64,000 nt of DNA from Streptomyces marokkonensis (GCF_008312835.1 NZ_VSKS01000011.1:186001-250000), one strand, 5' to 3'; positions 51,022-59,409 are shown, numbered from the stretch's first letter. Notes: generated by a model from the letters alone, not told the origin. Made by a program: numbers and translations.

Positions 51022-51705
51022 ATGCAGGGACCCCAGCCGCGGCAGCGGCCCGCCGCCACCTACCCGCCCACCGAGCGCACCGTCCCCACCCGCTCCCCCG
51101 ACCGTGCCGCCTACGACAGGGAACTGGTGCACGCGATACTCGACGAGGGCTACGTCTGCCATCTCGGCTTCGTCCGGGACGGCGCACCGGTCGTGCTGCC
51201 CACGCTGTACTGCCGGGTCGGCGAGGTCCTCTACGTCCACGGCTCGACCGGCTCGCGTCCGCTGCGCGCCGCGGGCCGGGCCGACCAGGGCCTGCCGGTC
51301 TGCCTGACCGTGACCCACGTCGACGGGCTGGTGCTGGCCCGCTCGGCCTTCCACCACTCGGTCAACTACCGCTCCGTGGTGGTGCACGGCCTGGCGTACG
51401 ACGTGACCGACCCCGAGGAGAAGCGGCAGGCGCTCGACGCCCTGGTCGACCACGTCGTACCTGGCCGGGCCGCCGACTCCCGCCCGGCCAGCAAGAAGGA
51501 GCTGGCCGCCACCGCGGTGATCCGCCTCGAGCTCGACGAGGTCTCCGCCAAGCTCCGCACCGGCGGCGTCAACGACGAGCCCGAGGACCTGGCCCTGCCC
51601 CACTGGGCCGGCGTCGTCCCGCTGAGCAAGGGCTACGACACCCCGCTCGCCGACCCGGACCTGGCGCCCGGCACCGAACTGCCCGGCTACCTGACGGCTC
51701 TGTGA
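51022..51705 (+). CDS. Pyridoxamine 5'-phosphate oxidase-family flavoprotein
   Basis: The 227-residue protein is a PPOX-like split barrel of the Pyridox_ox_2 group: ILDEGYVCHLGFVRDGAPVV, PTLYCRVGEVLYVHGSTGSR, and the later RSVVVHGLAYDVTDPEEK and AVIRLELDEVSAKLR. FMN binding is expected; the substrate is unknown. I choose the ATG at 51022 because GGAGA lies 5 bases before it; an ATG at 51010 lies on the operator palindrome. Its stop overlaps the paiB-like start, forming a coupled operon next to a MocR regulator, which suggests vitamin B6 or amine metabolism. Confidence 0.88.
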   Translation: MQGPQPRQRPAATYPPTERTVPTRSPDRAAYDRELVHAILDEGYVCHLGFVRDGAPVVLPTLYCRVGEVLYVHGSTGSRPLRAAGRADQGLPVCLTVTHVDGLVLARSAFHHSVNYRSVVVHGLAYDVTDPEEKRQALDALVDHVVPGRAADSRPASKKELAATAVIRLELDEVSAKLRTGGVNDEPEDLALPHWAGVVPLSKGYDTPLADPDLAPGTELPGYLTAL

Positions 51706-52337
51706 TGCTGATCCACCCCTGGGACGCGCCCCGCGACGACGACGAGTGGCAGCGGTGGCTGGCCGCGCACGACTTCGGCCAGCTCGCGGTCAACGGCCCC
51801 CCGGGCGAACCGCCGTACGTCCAGCCCCTGCACTTCGCGTACGACGCCGAGCGCGGCGAGGCACTCACCCACCTGGCCCGGCCCAACCCGCTCTGGCACG
51901 CCCTCGAGGCGAACCCGGACGTCCTGCTGAGCGTGGTCGACGACTACGTCTTCGTCCCCGGCCCCTGGCAGGCCGAGCCCGGCACCCCGCCGGAGCACGG
52001 AGTCCCGACGAGCCTCTACGCCGCCGTCCAGCTGCGCTGCCGCGCCCACGTCGTGGACGACCCGGCGGAGAAGGCCGCGCTGCTGAACGGGCAGACGGGC
52101 CATTTCCAGCCGGAGGGCGGTTCCGCGCGGGCGGCGGCGGGCGAGGCCCCGTACGGGCGGCTGCTGTCCGGGATCCGCGGCCTTCGACTCGAAGTGACGG
52201 GCGTACGGGCCAAGTTCAAGTACGCGGGCAAACGGTCCGAGGCGGTGCGCGACCGGATCGCGGCCGGGCTGGCGGACCGGGACGGCGCGCGTGACACGGA
52301 GGCACGCGCGCACGTCCTGCGCCGGCAGCCGGACTGA
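51702..52337 (+). CDS. PaiB-like FMN-binding protein
   Basis: The protein (211 residues from GTG 51702, or ATG 51705) resembles PaiB/FMN-binding negative regulators: IHPWDAPRDDDEWQRWLAAH, PPYVQPLHFAYDAERGEALT, HLARPNPLWHALEANPDVLL, and the later SLYAAVQLRCRAHVVDD and VRAKFKYAGKRSEAVRD, the diagnostic KxK stretch. PaiB in Bacillus acts on sporulation and protease genes, but most homologues are uncharacterised flavoproteins. It is translationally coupled to the preceding PPOX gene (GTGATG overlap). A strong terminator follows. Confidence 0.87.
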   Translation: MMLIHPWDAPRDDDEWQRWLAAHDFGQLAVNGPPGEPPYVQPLHFAYDAERGEALTHLARPNPLWHALEANPDVLLSVVDDYVFVPGPWQAEPGTPPEHGVPTSLYAAVQLRCRAHVVDDPAEKAALLNGQTGHFQPEGGSARAAAGEAPYGRLLSGIRGLRLEVTGVRAKFKYAGKRSEAVRDRIAAGLADRDGARDTEARAHVLRRQPD

Positions 52338-52340
52338 ACC

Positions 52341-52368
52341 GGGTGCCCTCCCGCCCGGGAGGGCACCC
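52341..52368. terminator. Bidirectional terminator
   Basis: GGGTGCCCTCCCG (52341-52353) pairs with CGGGAGGGCACCC (52356-52368), a 12-13-bp perfect stem with a tiny loop. It lies between the convergent paiB-like and EamA genes and can serve both. Confidence 0.8.
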
Positions 52369-52372
52369 GCTG

Positions 52373-53326
52373 TCACACGGGGACGGTTTCCGGCTCGCCC
52401 TTGCGGGCCCGCGCAGCCCGTGCCTCGCCCACCGCGAGCCCCGCGACCGAGCCCAGCATCAGCAGGGTGCCGGCCAGGGTGGCCGCCGTGAGCCGCTCAC
52501 CGAGCAGGGCGACCGCGAGCACCGCCGCGCTCACCGGCTCCAGCAGCATGATCACGGACACGGTGGCCGACCGTACGACGGCTGCCCCGGCGAAGTAGAG
52601 GCCGTACGCGAGCGCCGTCGGCACGGAGGCGACGTAGGCGAGCAGGCACAACAGCACGCCGGGGGCGTCGGTCTGCGGCACCAGCCCCTCGACCGCGGCG
52701 AACGGCAGCAGCACCAGGCTGGTGACGGCGAACGCCCCCACGGTCGTGCCGGCGGAGTCCGTACCTCCGCCGCGCCCCCACCAGCGGGTGAGCAGGGTCA
52801 TCGCCGAGTATCCGGCCGCGGACACCAGCGCGAGCAGGACCCCCCACGGGTCCACGGCCGTCTCCCCGCCGCCGAGGACGAGCACCACGAGTCCGGCGAG
52901 CGCGCCCGCGACGGCGGCCAGGCCGCCGCGCCCCAGCCGCTCGTCCATGGTCAGCCGGGCGCCGAGCGCGATCAGCACGGGTCCGGCGCCCAGGGTGACG
53001 ACGGTGGCCACGGCGAGTCCCGTGGCGGAGACGGCCGCGAAGTAGGCGGTCTGGAAGACCGCGAGCCCGACGCCGGTGACTCCGGCCCGCAGCGCCCGGC
53101 GGCCGAACGGCTCGGGGACGGCGGACCGGGGACGACGGGACAGCGGCCGGACGGCGAGCAGCAGGACCAGGCCCACGGCGCAGCGCCAGAAGGAGAGGGC
53201 GACGGGGCCCATGTCGCTGGTCCGGTAGACCAGCGACGCGGCCGCGCCCGCGGTGCCCCAGGCGGCACCGGCGACGATCAGATAGAGGAGGCCTCGCCCG
53301 ACGGGCAGGCCGGAGACGGCGTTCGA
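52373..53326 (-). CDS. EamA/DMT-family exporter with structured leader
   Basis: The 317-residue transporter has ten helices in two repeats: [20 protein letters not shown] at the start, and [21 protein letters not shown] opening the second repeat, which ends [20 protein letters not shown]. Export of an amino acid or similar metabolite is likely. The GTG at 53326 has GGAGAG 5 bases upstream, better than the GTG at 53350. About 220 bases upstream a small reading frame with a good ribosome binding site is followed by hairpins, suggesting attenuation. Confidence 0.9.
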   Translation of the reverse strand, partial: SNAVSGLPVGRGLLYLIVAGAAWGTAGAAASLVYRTSDMGPVALSFWRCAVGLVLLLAVRPLSRRPRSAVPEPFGRRALRAGVTGVGLAVFQTAYFAAVSATGLAVATVVTLGAGPVLIALGARLTMDERLGRGGLAAVAGALAGLVVLVLGGGETAVDPWGVLLALVSAAGYSAMTLLTRWWGRGGGTDSAGTTVGAFAVTSLVLLPFAAVEGLVPQTDAPGVLLCLLAYVASVPTALAYGLYFAGAAVVRSATVSVIMLLEPVSAAVLAVALLGERLTAATLAGTLLMLGSVAGLAVGEARAARARKGEPETVPV

Positions 53327-53461
53327 CACGTGTTCTCTCCGCAGATGCACGCACCACGCGCGTCGGCGTGGGCGCGGAAGTTCGGGAAGGGATCCCGGAC
53401 CGGGCCCGGTGAGGGCCGGAGCGGCGGGATCATCGGACTTCGTCTGCGGGCAGCACCGTTA

Positions 53462-53485
53462 CGCCCCGGGCGACATGCCGGGGCG
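53462..53485 (-). promoter_or_regulatory. Hairpin in the EamA leader
   Basis: CGCCCCGG (53462-53469) pairs with CCGGGGCG (53478-53485) around an 8-base loop, 20-45 bases beyond the stop of the small leader frame. A second structure further on contains the perfect palindrome ACCGGGCCCGGT at 53399-53410. Alternative pairings could form an attenuator. Confidence 0.4.
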
Positions 53486-53505
53486 GATGTACCGGAGGGC
53501 CCGCC

Positions 53506-53547
53506 TCAGGCGGCGGGAGGCGGAAGAACGAGTGCGCGCGCATGCAT
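53506..53547 (-). CDS. Possible 13-residue leader peptide
   Basis: The frame MHARALVLPPPAA starts at ATG 53547 with AAGGTG 6 bases upstream and stops at 53506, 180 bases before the EamA start. It contains Leu-Val-Leu followed by three prolines, and is followed by inverted repeats. This resembles the leader peptides used for transcription attenuation, with Leu/Val or Pro codons as the sensor. Leaders of this size are easy to find by chance, so the call rests on position, ribosome binding site and hairpins together. Confidence 0.35.
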   Translation of the reverse strand: MHARALVLPPPAA

Positions 53548-53557
53548 GATCGGCACC

Positions 53558-54559
53558 TTATGCGGTCGTTCCCGGCGTGGACAACTCCCGTTCGGGGCCG
53601 CCGCCCGCCACCGGCTTCGCGGAACCCTTCGCCGGGGCCGAGGACTGGGCGATGAAGGCGCCCGCCAGGACGACCGCGCCGCCCACGATCTGCGGTGCCG
53701 ACAGATGCTCCCCGAGCAGGACCCAGGCGAGGACGGTGGCGATGACCGCCTCGAGACAGGCCACCACACCCGCGACCTGCGGCGAGAGCCGGCGCACCGA
53801 CACCACTCCGGTGACGTACGCGGCCACCGTGGCGACGAGGACGATCCAGCCCAGCAGCACGAGGGCGGCGACCGGGGTGCCGTCCATCTCGGCGCTGCCG
53901 GTGAGCACGGACCGGTCCATGGACCAGGGCCGGGCGACGAGGGTCAGCACGGCGGCGCCGATCAGCAGTCCGTAGGAGATCACACCGAGCGGATCGGGGG
54001 CCTCGTCGGCGTCGCTGCCCTGGTCGGACAGGACGAAGTAGCCGACCTGGCAGCAGGCTGCGCCGAGCGCCAGCAGCAGTCCGAGGGCGTCGAATCCGAG
54101 TCCGGACCACACCTCCACGACACAGGCGAGCCCACCGACCGCGAGGACCACGCCGACCGCGGCGGCGCGGGTCACCGGCCGCCGCTGCACGAACCGCACC
54201 CAGCCGAGCACGAGCGCCGGCGCGAGATACTCGACCAGGAGCGCGACACCGACGGGGATGCGGGAAATGGCGGCGAAGTAGCAGGCCTGGACTCCGGCCA
54301 CGGCGAGCAGGCCGAACCCGACGAGCAGCCCCGGTCTGCTGCGCAGCAGACCCCGGTGCCGCACCGCCAGCGGCAGCATGACGAGCGCCGCGCCCGCCAC
54401 GCGCAGCCACACGACGTGGAGCGGGTCGAGGCCCGCCTCGATCAGCGGCTTGGCCGCGACACCGGATCCTCCGAAGGCCACGGCGGACAGCAGCGCGAGA
54501 CTGAGCCCGACGCCCCTTCCACGGTGGTTCCGGGTACTGGCAGAGGTAGGCACCGGCAC
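53558..54559 (-). CDS. EamA/DMT-family exporter
   Basis: A transporter of about 333 residues with ten helices: VGLSLALLSAVAFGGSGVAA, VGVALLVEYLAPALVLGWVR, then LGLLLALGAACCQVGYFVLS in the second repeat and WVLLGEHLSAPQIVGGAVVL near the end. It is only about 25-30% alike by eye to the neighbouring EamA protein, so the two are not a recent duplication. The start is uncertain; GTG at 54559 or 54553 and ATG at 54595 all precede the first helix, none with a strong ribosome binding site. The substrate is unknown. Confidence 0.85.
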   Translation of the reverse strand: MPVPTSASTRNHRGRGVGLSLALLSAVAFGGSGVAAKPLIEAGLDPLHVVWLRVAGAALVMLPLAVRHRGLLRSRPGLLVGFGLLAVAGVQACYFAAISRIPVGVALLVEYLAPALVLGWVRFVQRRPVTRAAAVGVVLAVGGLACVVEVWSGLGFDALGLLLALGAACCQVGYFVLSDQGSDADEAPDPLGVISYGLLIGAAVLTLVARPWSMDRSVLTGSAEMDGTPVAALVLLGWIVLVATVAAYVTGVVSVRRLSPQVAGVVACLEAVIATVLAWVLLGEHLSAPQIVGGAVVLAGAFIAQSSAPAKGSAKPVAGGGPERELSTPGTTA

Positions 54560-54605
54560 ATGATGACAGGCGCCGACAGGAGCGTCACCCCCCATGACAC
54601 CTGTC

Positions 54606-55178
54606 TCACCGACTGGACGGCGCCTCGAGCCGGGCGAACAGTTCACGGGGATCGATCCCGGCGCGTTCGAGCACCTCGGCGGCGCGTGCCTGCGGGTCCG
54701 CGACGAGCGCGGCGAGCAGGTCCGAACCGCGTGCCGGACCTCCGCCGTTGCGGGCGGCGCGCCCGTGGGCGTACTCCATGCAGCCGGCGGCCAGCGGGGA
54801 GAAGCCCGCCGTCCCGGTCACCACCGGGACGCCACCCGAGTCCTCCACCGCGCCGTGCCAGCGCAGGCCGTAGCCGATGCTGCGCTGGACCAGATAGCCG
54901 AACAGTCGCGCGATGCGGGGCCCCTCGCCGAGGACGGCCCTCACCTCGGGGTCGGACTCCAGGAGCGAGTGCAGCAGATGGGCCGTGTCGATCTGGCCGT
55001 CCCCGTCCCTGACGGCCCTGCGGCGGGCCCCGGCGACCACCGCCGCCAGCTCGGCGCTGAGCCTGGCATCATCGCTGTCGGCGCGCTGGACGCCCTGCTC
55101 CTGGAGCTCCCGGGCCTGCTGCCGGGGGATACGGGGTTGCACATCCCCCACCCCATCAGTCCCGTGCCGCCGGGACAT
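54606..55178 (-). CDS. Clp N-terminal-domain protein
   Basis: The protein (about 190 residues) contains two ClpA/B/C N-terminal repeat-like helical segments: GQIDTAHLLHSLLESDPEVR with VLGEGPRIARLFGYLVQRSI, and ARGSDLLAALVADPQARAAE with VLERAGIDPRELFARL. There is no AAA+ domain. Stand-alone ClpN proteins are common in Streptomyces and may act as adaptors or decoys for the ClpC/ClpP machine. The start is uncertain: ATG at 55178 or GTG at 55142. The gene lies between EamA and PadR genes, all on the minus strand, with separate promoters likely. Confidence 0.8.
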   Translation of the reverse strand: MSRRHGTDGVGDVQPRIPRQQARELQEQGVQRADSDDARLSAELAAVVAGARRRAVRDGDGQIDTAHLLHSLLESDPEVRAVLGEGPRIARLFGYLVQRSIGYGLRWHGAVEDSGGVPVVTGTAGFSPLAAGCMEYAHGRAARNGGGPARGSDLLAALVADPQARAAEVLERAGIDPRELFARLEAPSSR

Positions 55179-55343
55179 CCCCGGCGGGAAGCATCTTGGC
55201 GTCCCACGGAAAGTGGACGCCCCGGACAGGAATTTCCTCCTTGCGAAGGAGATCAGGGTGTTCGACACCGAAGGGCGCGCGCCGGTTTGCGTCACGCCCC
55301 TCGGTCGGCCCTCACCCCTCCCTGTCCGCGTCGTCAGTCCTGG

Positions 55344-55976
55344 TCAGTCCTCGTCGGCAAGGATCAGGTACAGCTTCTTGCGGGCCTCGTTGATGACGGC
55401 GAGGGCCTTCTCGCGCTGCTCCTTGCTGCCGGTCTTCCAGACCTGCCCGAAGGCCTCCATCAGCCCGAACCCGGCCTGCCGGATCTCGCTCAGCGCCTCC
55501 CAGTCGACCCCGCGCGAGGCCTCCTCCCAGGGAGCCTCGGGACCCTCCCCGGCCGCCGTACGGCCGGCCTCGGTGAGGGAGAACAGCTTCTTGCCACCCT
55601 CGGACTCGCTGATGATGAGCCCCTCGTCCTCCAGCAGCTGGAGGGTCGGGTACACCGAGCCGGGGCTGGGCTTCCACGCCCCGCCGCTGCGCTCGGCGAT
55701 CTCCTGGATCATCTCGTAGCCGTGCATGGGGCGGTCCTTCAGCAGCGCCAGGATCGAGGCCCGTACGTCGCCGCGCCGCGCCCTTCCCCTCGGCCCGCCG
55801 CGCCCTCGTCCGCCCCAGGGGCCCCCGTGCCCGAAACCCGGGCCGAAGGGGCCGCCGGGACCACCCGGGCCACCCGGGCCGAAGGGGCCGAAGGCCGCAC
55901 GCAGCCTCTCGAAGTCGCCCCGGCCTCCCCGCGGGCCGCCGTGACCGTGTCCGTGCTCGTGTCCATGGCTACGCAT
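55344..55976 (-). CDS. PadR-family regulator with Gly/Pro/His-rich head
   Basis: The 210-residue regulator has a PadR winged helix at about 70-150 (RRGDVRASILALLKDRPMHG, then PSPGSVYPTLQLLEDEGLII) and a C-terminal helical dimer domain (WEALSEIRQAGFGLMEAFGQ). Ahead of it are about 65 residues of low complexity: a HGHEHGHGHGG cluster, then repeated Gly-Pro-Phe/Gly units. The histidines could bind metal. The ATG at 55976 is preceded by GGAGTGG. A strong inverted repeat upstream suggests self-repression; no divergent target other than phzF is close. Confidence 0.9.
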   Translation of the reverse strand: MRSHGHEHGHGHGGPRGGRGDFERLRAAFGPFGPGGPGGPGGPFGPGFGHGGPWGGRGRGGPRGRARRGDVRASILALLKDRPMHGYEMIQEIAERSGGAWKPSPGSVYPTLQLLEDEGLIISESEGGKKLFSLTEAGRTAAGEGPEAPWEEASRGVDWEALSEIRQAGFGLMEAFGQVWKTGSKEQREKALAVINEARKKLYLILADED

Positions 55977-55993
55977 CGCAACCACTCCATTCC

Positions 55994-56029
55994 ATCGTTG
56001 ATCTGTCGCGATGCTTCAACGATATATCG
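55994..56029. promoter_or_regulatory. PadR operator candidate
   Basis: ATCGTTGA (55994-56001) and TCAACGAT (56016-56023) form a perfect 8-bp inverted repeat with a 14-base spacer, and CGATATATCG at 56020-56029 is a perfect 10-base palindrome overlapping the right arm. Both lie within 55 bases of the PadR start in an unusually AT-rich spot. Confidence 0.7.
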
Positions 56030-56146
56030 GAAGGCTTCGTCCGACAACCCCACACCCCCTCGGCGGACCGAACGCTCCCGGTGATCGGTCCACCACCCAC
56101 CGATTGGCCTTGGTCCGCGGCTTCACGCGGCCCGTACCGTCGGGAC

Positions 56147-56956
56147 ATGCGGATCCGAATCGTCGACGCCTTCACCGACCGGCCCTTCGCCGGCAACCCA
56201 GCCGGAGTGCTGCTCCTGGACGCCTTCCCGGACGACGGCTGGCTTCAGAACGTCGCCCTGGAGGTCAACCACGCCGAGACGGCCTTCGCCCACCCGCTTG
56301 CCGACGGCGGCGAGGCCGACTGGGCGCTGCGCTGGTTCACCCCCGCCGTCGAGGTCGCGATGTGCGGCCACGCGACACTGGCCACCGCGCACGTCCTGCA
56401 CAGCACCGGCGCGCACCGGGGCCCGGTGCGGTTCGCCACCCGCAGCGGGGTCCTCGTCGCCACCACGGGCGAGGACGGCGCCGTCACCCTGGACTTCCCC
56501 ACGGCCCCGCTCACCGCGGTCGACGTCCCCGACGGCGTCGCCGAGGCCCTGGGCACCGTGCCCCTGACGGCGTTCGACACCGGCCCGAACATCGGGGACC
56601 TGCTGGTCGAGGTCGCCGACGAGCGGACGGTGCACGCCCTGAGGCCCGACCTCAAGGCCCTGGCCGCCCACTCCGAGCGCGGCGTGATCGCCACCGCCCG
56701 CGCCGGGAACCCCGCCCTCGGCTACGACTTCGTCTCCCGCTGCTTCTTCCCGAACGTGGGCATCGACGAGGACCCGGTCACCGGCAGCGCGCACACCGCC
56801 CTGGCCCCCTACTGGTCCGAGCGGCTCGGCCGTCCCGCCCTCACCGGTCTCCAGGCCTCACCGCGCTCCGGCCGCGTCCGCACCGAGGTGCGCGGCGAGC
56901 GCACGCTGCTGAGCGGACGCGCCGTGACGGTCATCGAGGGTGACCTGCTGGTCTGA
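56147..56956 (+). CDS. PhzF-family isomerase-like protein
   Basis: The 269-residue protein is a diaminopimelate-epimerase-fold PhzF relative. It starts RIRIVDAFTDRPFAGNPAGV and keeps the catalytic-type glutamate in NHAETAF (about residue 45), the conserved CGHATLATAHVL near 78 and the DEDPVTGSAHTALAPYW motif near 210. True PhzF isomerises a phenazine precursor; no phenazine genes are here, so the substrate is unknown. It is in the same intergenic cluster as PadR, divergent from it, and a shared control is possible. A strong terminator follows. Confidence 0.92.
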   Translation: MRIRIVDAFTDRPFAGNPAGVLLLDAFPDDGWLQNVALEVNHAETAFAHPLADGGEADWALRWFTPAVEVAMCGHATLATAHVLHSTGAHRGPVRFATRSGVLVATTGEDGAVTLDFPTAPLTAVDVPDGVAEALGTVPLTAFDTGPNIGDLLVEVADERTVHALRPDLKALAAHSERGVIATARAGNPALGYDFVSRCFFPNVGIDEDPVTGSAHTALAPYWSERLGRPALTGLQASPRSGRVRTEVRGERTLLSGRAVTVIEGDLLV

Positions 56957-56968
56957 CCTTGGCAAACG

Positions 56969-57000
56969 GGAGGGGCGTGCGGCAGGCCGCACGCCCCTCC
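56969..57000. terminator. Bidirectional terminator between phzF-like and CPBP genes
   Basis: GGAGGGGCGTGCGGC (56969-56983) and GCCGCACGCCCCTCC (56986-57000) form a perfect 14-15-bp stem, exactly between two convergent genes. Confidence 0.9.
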
Positions 57001-57010
57001 ACCCGCCGTC

Positions 57011-57811
57011 TCACGCGGTCGGCAGCCAGTCCACCTTGCCGGCCAGCAGCGCGTACCCCACGAACGCCCCGATGTCGAGCAGCGTGTGCGCGACCACCAG
57101 CGGCCCCACGCGCCCCCAGCGCCGGTAGAGGTGGACGAACACCACACCCATGACCATGTTCCCGATGAAGCCGCCGATGCCCTGGTAGAGGTGGTACGAG
57201 CCGCGCAGCACCGAACTGCCCGCCATCGCGGCGCCCGGGCTCCAGCCCAGCTGGTTGAGCCGGCGCAGCAGATAGCCGAGGACGATGACCTCTTCGACGA
57301 TCGAGTTCTGCAGCGCCGACAGGATCAGCACGGGGTACTTCCACCACACCTCGGGCAGCGCCTCCGGCACCACGGTGAGGTTGAAGCCGAGGCCTCGCAT
57401 GGCCAGGTAGAAGGCGATGCCGCTGCTGCCGATGACCGCCGCGACCGCGGCTCCGCGACCGAGGTCGAACCAGGGCCGGGTGCGGTCGAAGCCGAGGACG
57501 CGCAGCCCGACGCCCTCGCGCAGCAGGAAGTGCGCGACCAGCGCGACCGGTACGAGCGCCGTGGTGATCCCGAAGAGCTGCCAGGCCAGGTCCAGCCACG
57601 GGCGGCCCGGCGCGGCCGACGCGTTCAGGGTGGCCGCCTGGTCCTCCAGCCCGCCCGGTTCGGTGACCGAGCCGACGAAGCTGATCAGCGCGGACACGCC
57701 GCTCGCGCCGAGCGACAGCGCGAGCACGAGCAGCGTCTCGTTGCGCAGCGTCCTCCGTGACAGTCTCCGCTCAGGAAGGGAATCGGCCCCCGGGCCCGCC
57801 TCCGCCTGCAC
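57011..57811 (-). CDS. CPBP-family intramembrane metalloprotease
   Basis: The 266-residue membrane protein has about eight helices and the CPBP (CAAX protease/bacteriocin-processing) motifs: EEVIVLGYLLRRL (EExxxR-like, here with the Arg pair), the histidine in SYHLYQGIGGF, and VVAHTLLDIGAFVGY near the end. It should be an intramembrane endopeptidase; substrate unknown. I choose the GTG at 57811 because GGAGG lies 5 bases upstream. It converges on the phzF-like gene through a shared terminator. Confidence 0.9.
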   Translation of the reverse strand: MQAEAGPGADSLPERRLSRRTLRNETLLVLALSLGASGVSALISFVGSVTEPGGLEDQAATLNASAAPGRPWLDLAWQLFGITTALVPVALVAHFLLREGVGLRVLGFDRTRPWFDLGRGAAVAAVIGSSGIAFYLAMRGLGFNLTVVPEALPEVWWKYPVLILSALQNSIVEEVIVLGYLLRRLNQLGWSPGAAMAGSSVLRGSYHLYQGIGGFIGNMVMGVVFVHLYRRWGRVGPLVVAHTLLDIGAFVGYALLAGKVDWLPTA

Positions 57812-57891
57812 ACCTGCCTCCACATCACCGATCGGTCCGATCAGTATGAGGGCAGCGGCCGCGCGCCCGGCCGGGGGGGGCCGTGCCGCGG

Positions 57892-59409
57892 TCAGGCCGT
57901 GGGCACCGGCTCCGGCAGGCCCACCGGCCAGGTGTGCACGGGTTCTCCCTGTTCCGTCAGCTCGCGGTAGCGGCGGGTGGTGGCGGCCAGGGCGGCTTCC
58001 CGGCCCAGGCCGAGGTCGAGGGCGCGGTGGAAGGTCGCGGCCTGCCACGTCGCGCCGTTCACCCGGCGCCGGCACCGCTCCTCGATCACCCCGAGGTACA
58101 GGTCGCGGTCGGCGGGCTCGATCCCCCACGCGTCCAGCCCGGCCTCGGCGAGCGGCAGCAGCTCGTCCCGTACGAGGGTGACCGCGTCCACCTCTCCGAG
58201 ACCGCCCAGGCGACCGCGCCGGGGCCAGGTGAGGCGGGCGTCGATGCCGTGCCTGCAGGCGGCGTCGAAGTTCGCGGCGGCGGCCTCGAAGGGCAGGCGG
58301 GTCCACACCGGTCGGCTGTCCTCCGCGAGGGCGCGGACCACTCCGTAGTAGAAGGCCGCGTTGGCGATGACGTCCGTGATGGTGGGGCCGGCGGGCAGCA
58401 CGCGGTTCTCCACCCGCAGGTGGGGGACGCCGTCGGCGATGCCGTACACGGGCCGGTTCCAGCGGTAGACGGTGCCGTTGTGCAGGACGAGTTCGGCGAG
58501 CGTGGGGATGCCGCCCCGGTCAAGGACCTCGAGCGGGTCCTCGTCGTCGCAGATCGGCAGCAGGGCCGGGTAGTAGCGCAGGTTCTCCTCGAAGAGGTCG
58601 AACGCCGAGGTCACCCACCGCTCCCCGAACCAGGTGCGCGGCCGCACGCCCTGGGCCTGCAGCTCGGGCGGTCGGGTGTCGGTGGACTGCTGGAACAGCG
58701 GGGGCCGCGACTCGCGCCACAGTTCACGCCCGAACAGGAACGGCGAGTTGGCGCCGACGGCGATCTGCGCCGCGGCGACGGCCTGGGCCGCGTTCCACAC
58801 TCCCGCGAAGCGTTCCGGGGTGACCTGGAGGTGCAGCTGCACCGAGGTGCAGGCGGCCTCGGGGGCGATCGACTTCGAGGTGCAGCTGAGCCGCTCCACA
58901 CCGTCGATGTCGAGGGTGAAGTCCTCACCGCGCGCGGCCACGATCTGGTCGTTGAGCAATGCGTAGCGGTCGACATCGGAAAGGTTCGAGGAGACGAGGT
59001 CGTCCCGGTCCAGAGTCGGCAGGATGCCGATCATCACGATGCCCGCGTCCACCTCGGCGGCTTTCCGGTCGGCATACGCGAGCGAGGTGCGCAGCTCCTC
59101 GTCGAGCCGGTCGAATACCCGCCCGCTCAATCGGTGGGGCGCGATGTTCACTTCCAGATTGAACATCGCGAGTTCCGTCTGGAAGTCCCTGCTGGCGATC
59201 CGTTCGAGGACTTGCGCATTCAACATTTTCGGCATGCCGTCGGCGCCCGCGAGATTCAATTCGATCTCCAGCCCCATCAGGTTCTTGGGGCGGTCGAACC
59301 GCTTCTCCGCCAGGAGTCGCTCCAAGCCCGTCAGGCAGCTGCGGAGCTTCTCGCGGTAGCGCTGGCGATCGGACAGGTCGAACTGACCTGCCACGACCTT
59401 CTCCCCCAT
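57892..59409 (-). CDS. GCS2-family glutamate-cysteine ligase-like protein
   Basis: The 505-residue protein belongs to the GCS2/carboxylate-amine ligase group. It has NLMGLEIELNLAGADG (the metal/ATP Glu-x-Glu), FQTELAMFNLEVNIAPHRL, the active-site stretch CTSVQLHLQVTPERFAG, ANSPFLFGRELW, and RVENRVLPAGPTITDV. It could make a gamma-glutamyl compound from ATP, Glu and an amine or Cys. Streptomyces make mycothiol instead of glutathione, and no ergothioneine genes (EgtB/EgtD) are adjacent, so the product is unclear. The ATG at 59409 follows GGAGGGA. Confidence 0.87.
   Translation of the reverse strand: MGEKVVAGQFDLSDRQRYREKLRSCLTGLERLLAEKRFDRPKNLMGLEIELNLAGADGMPKMLNAQVLERIASRDFQTELAMFNLEVNIAPHRLSGRVFDRLDEELRTSLAYADRKAAEVDAGIVMIGILPTLDRDDLVSSNLSDVDRYALLNDQIVAARGEDFTLDIDGVERLSCTSKSIAPEAACTSVQLHLQVTPERFAGVWNAAQAVAAAQIAVGANSPFLFGRELWRESRPPLFQQSTDTRPPELQAQGVRPRTWFGERWVTSAFDLFEENLRYYPALLPICDDEDPLEVLDRGGIPTLAELVLHNGTVYRWNRPVYGIADGVPHLRVENRVLPAGPTITDVIANAAFYYGVVRALAEDSRPVWTRLPFEAAAANFDAACRHGIDARLTWPRRGRLGGLGEVDAVTLVRDELLPLAEAGLDAWGIEPADRDLYLGVIEERCRRRVNGATWQAATFHRALDLGLGREAALAATTRRYRELTEQGEPVHTWPVGLPEPVPTA

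Noticed and set aside
52343-55012. An 889-codon plus-strand frame across two EamA genes
   Set aside because: Its sequence is low-complexity and has no family features, while both EamA genes on the other strand have full helix patterns.
56147-56956. A phenazine cluster around the PhzF-like gene
   Set aside because: No other phz gene is present, and PhzF-fold proteins are widespread outside phenazine producers.
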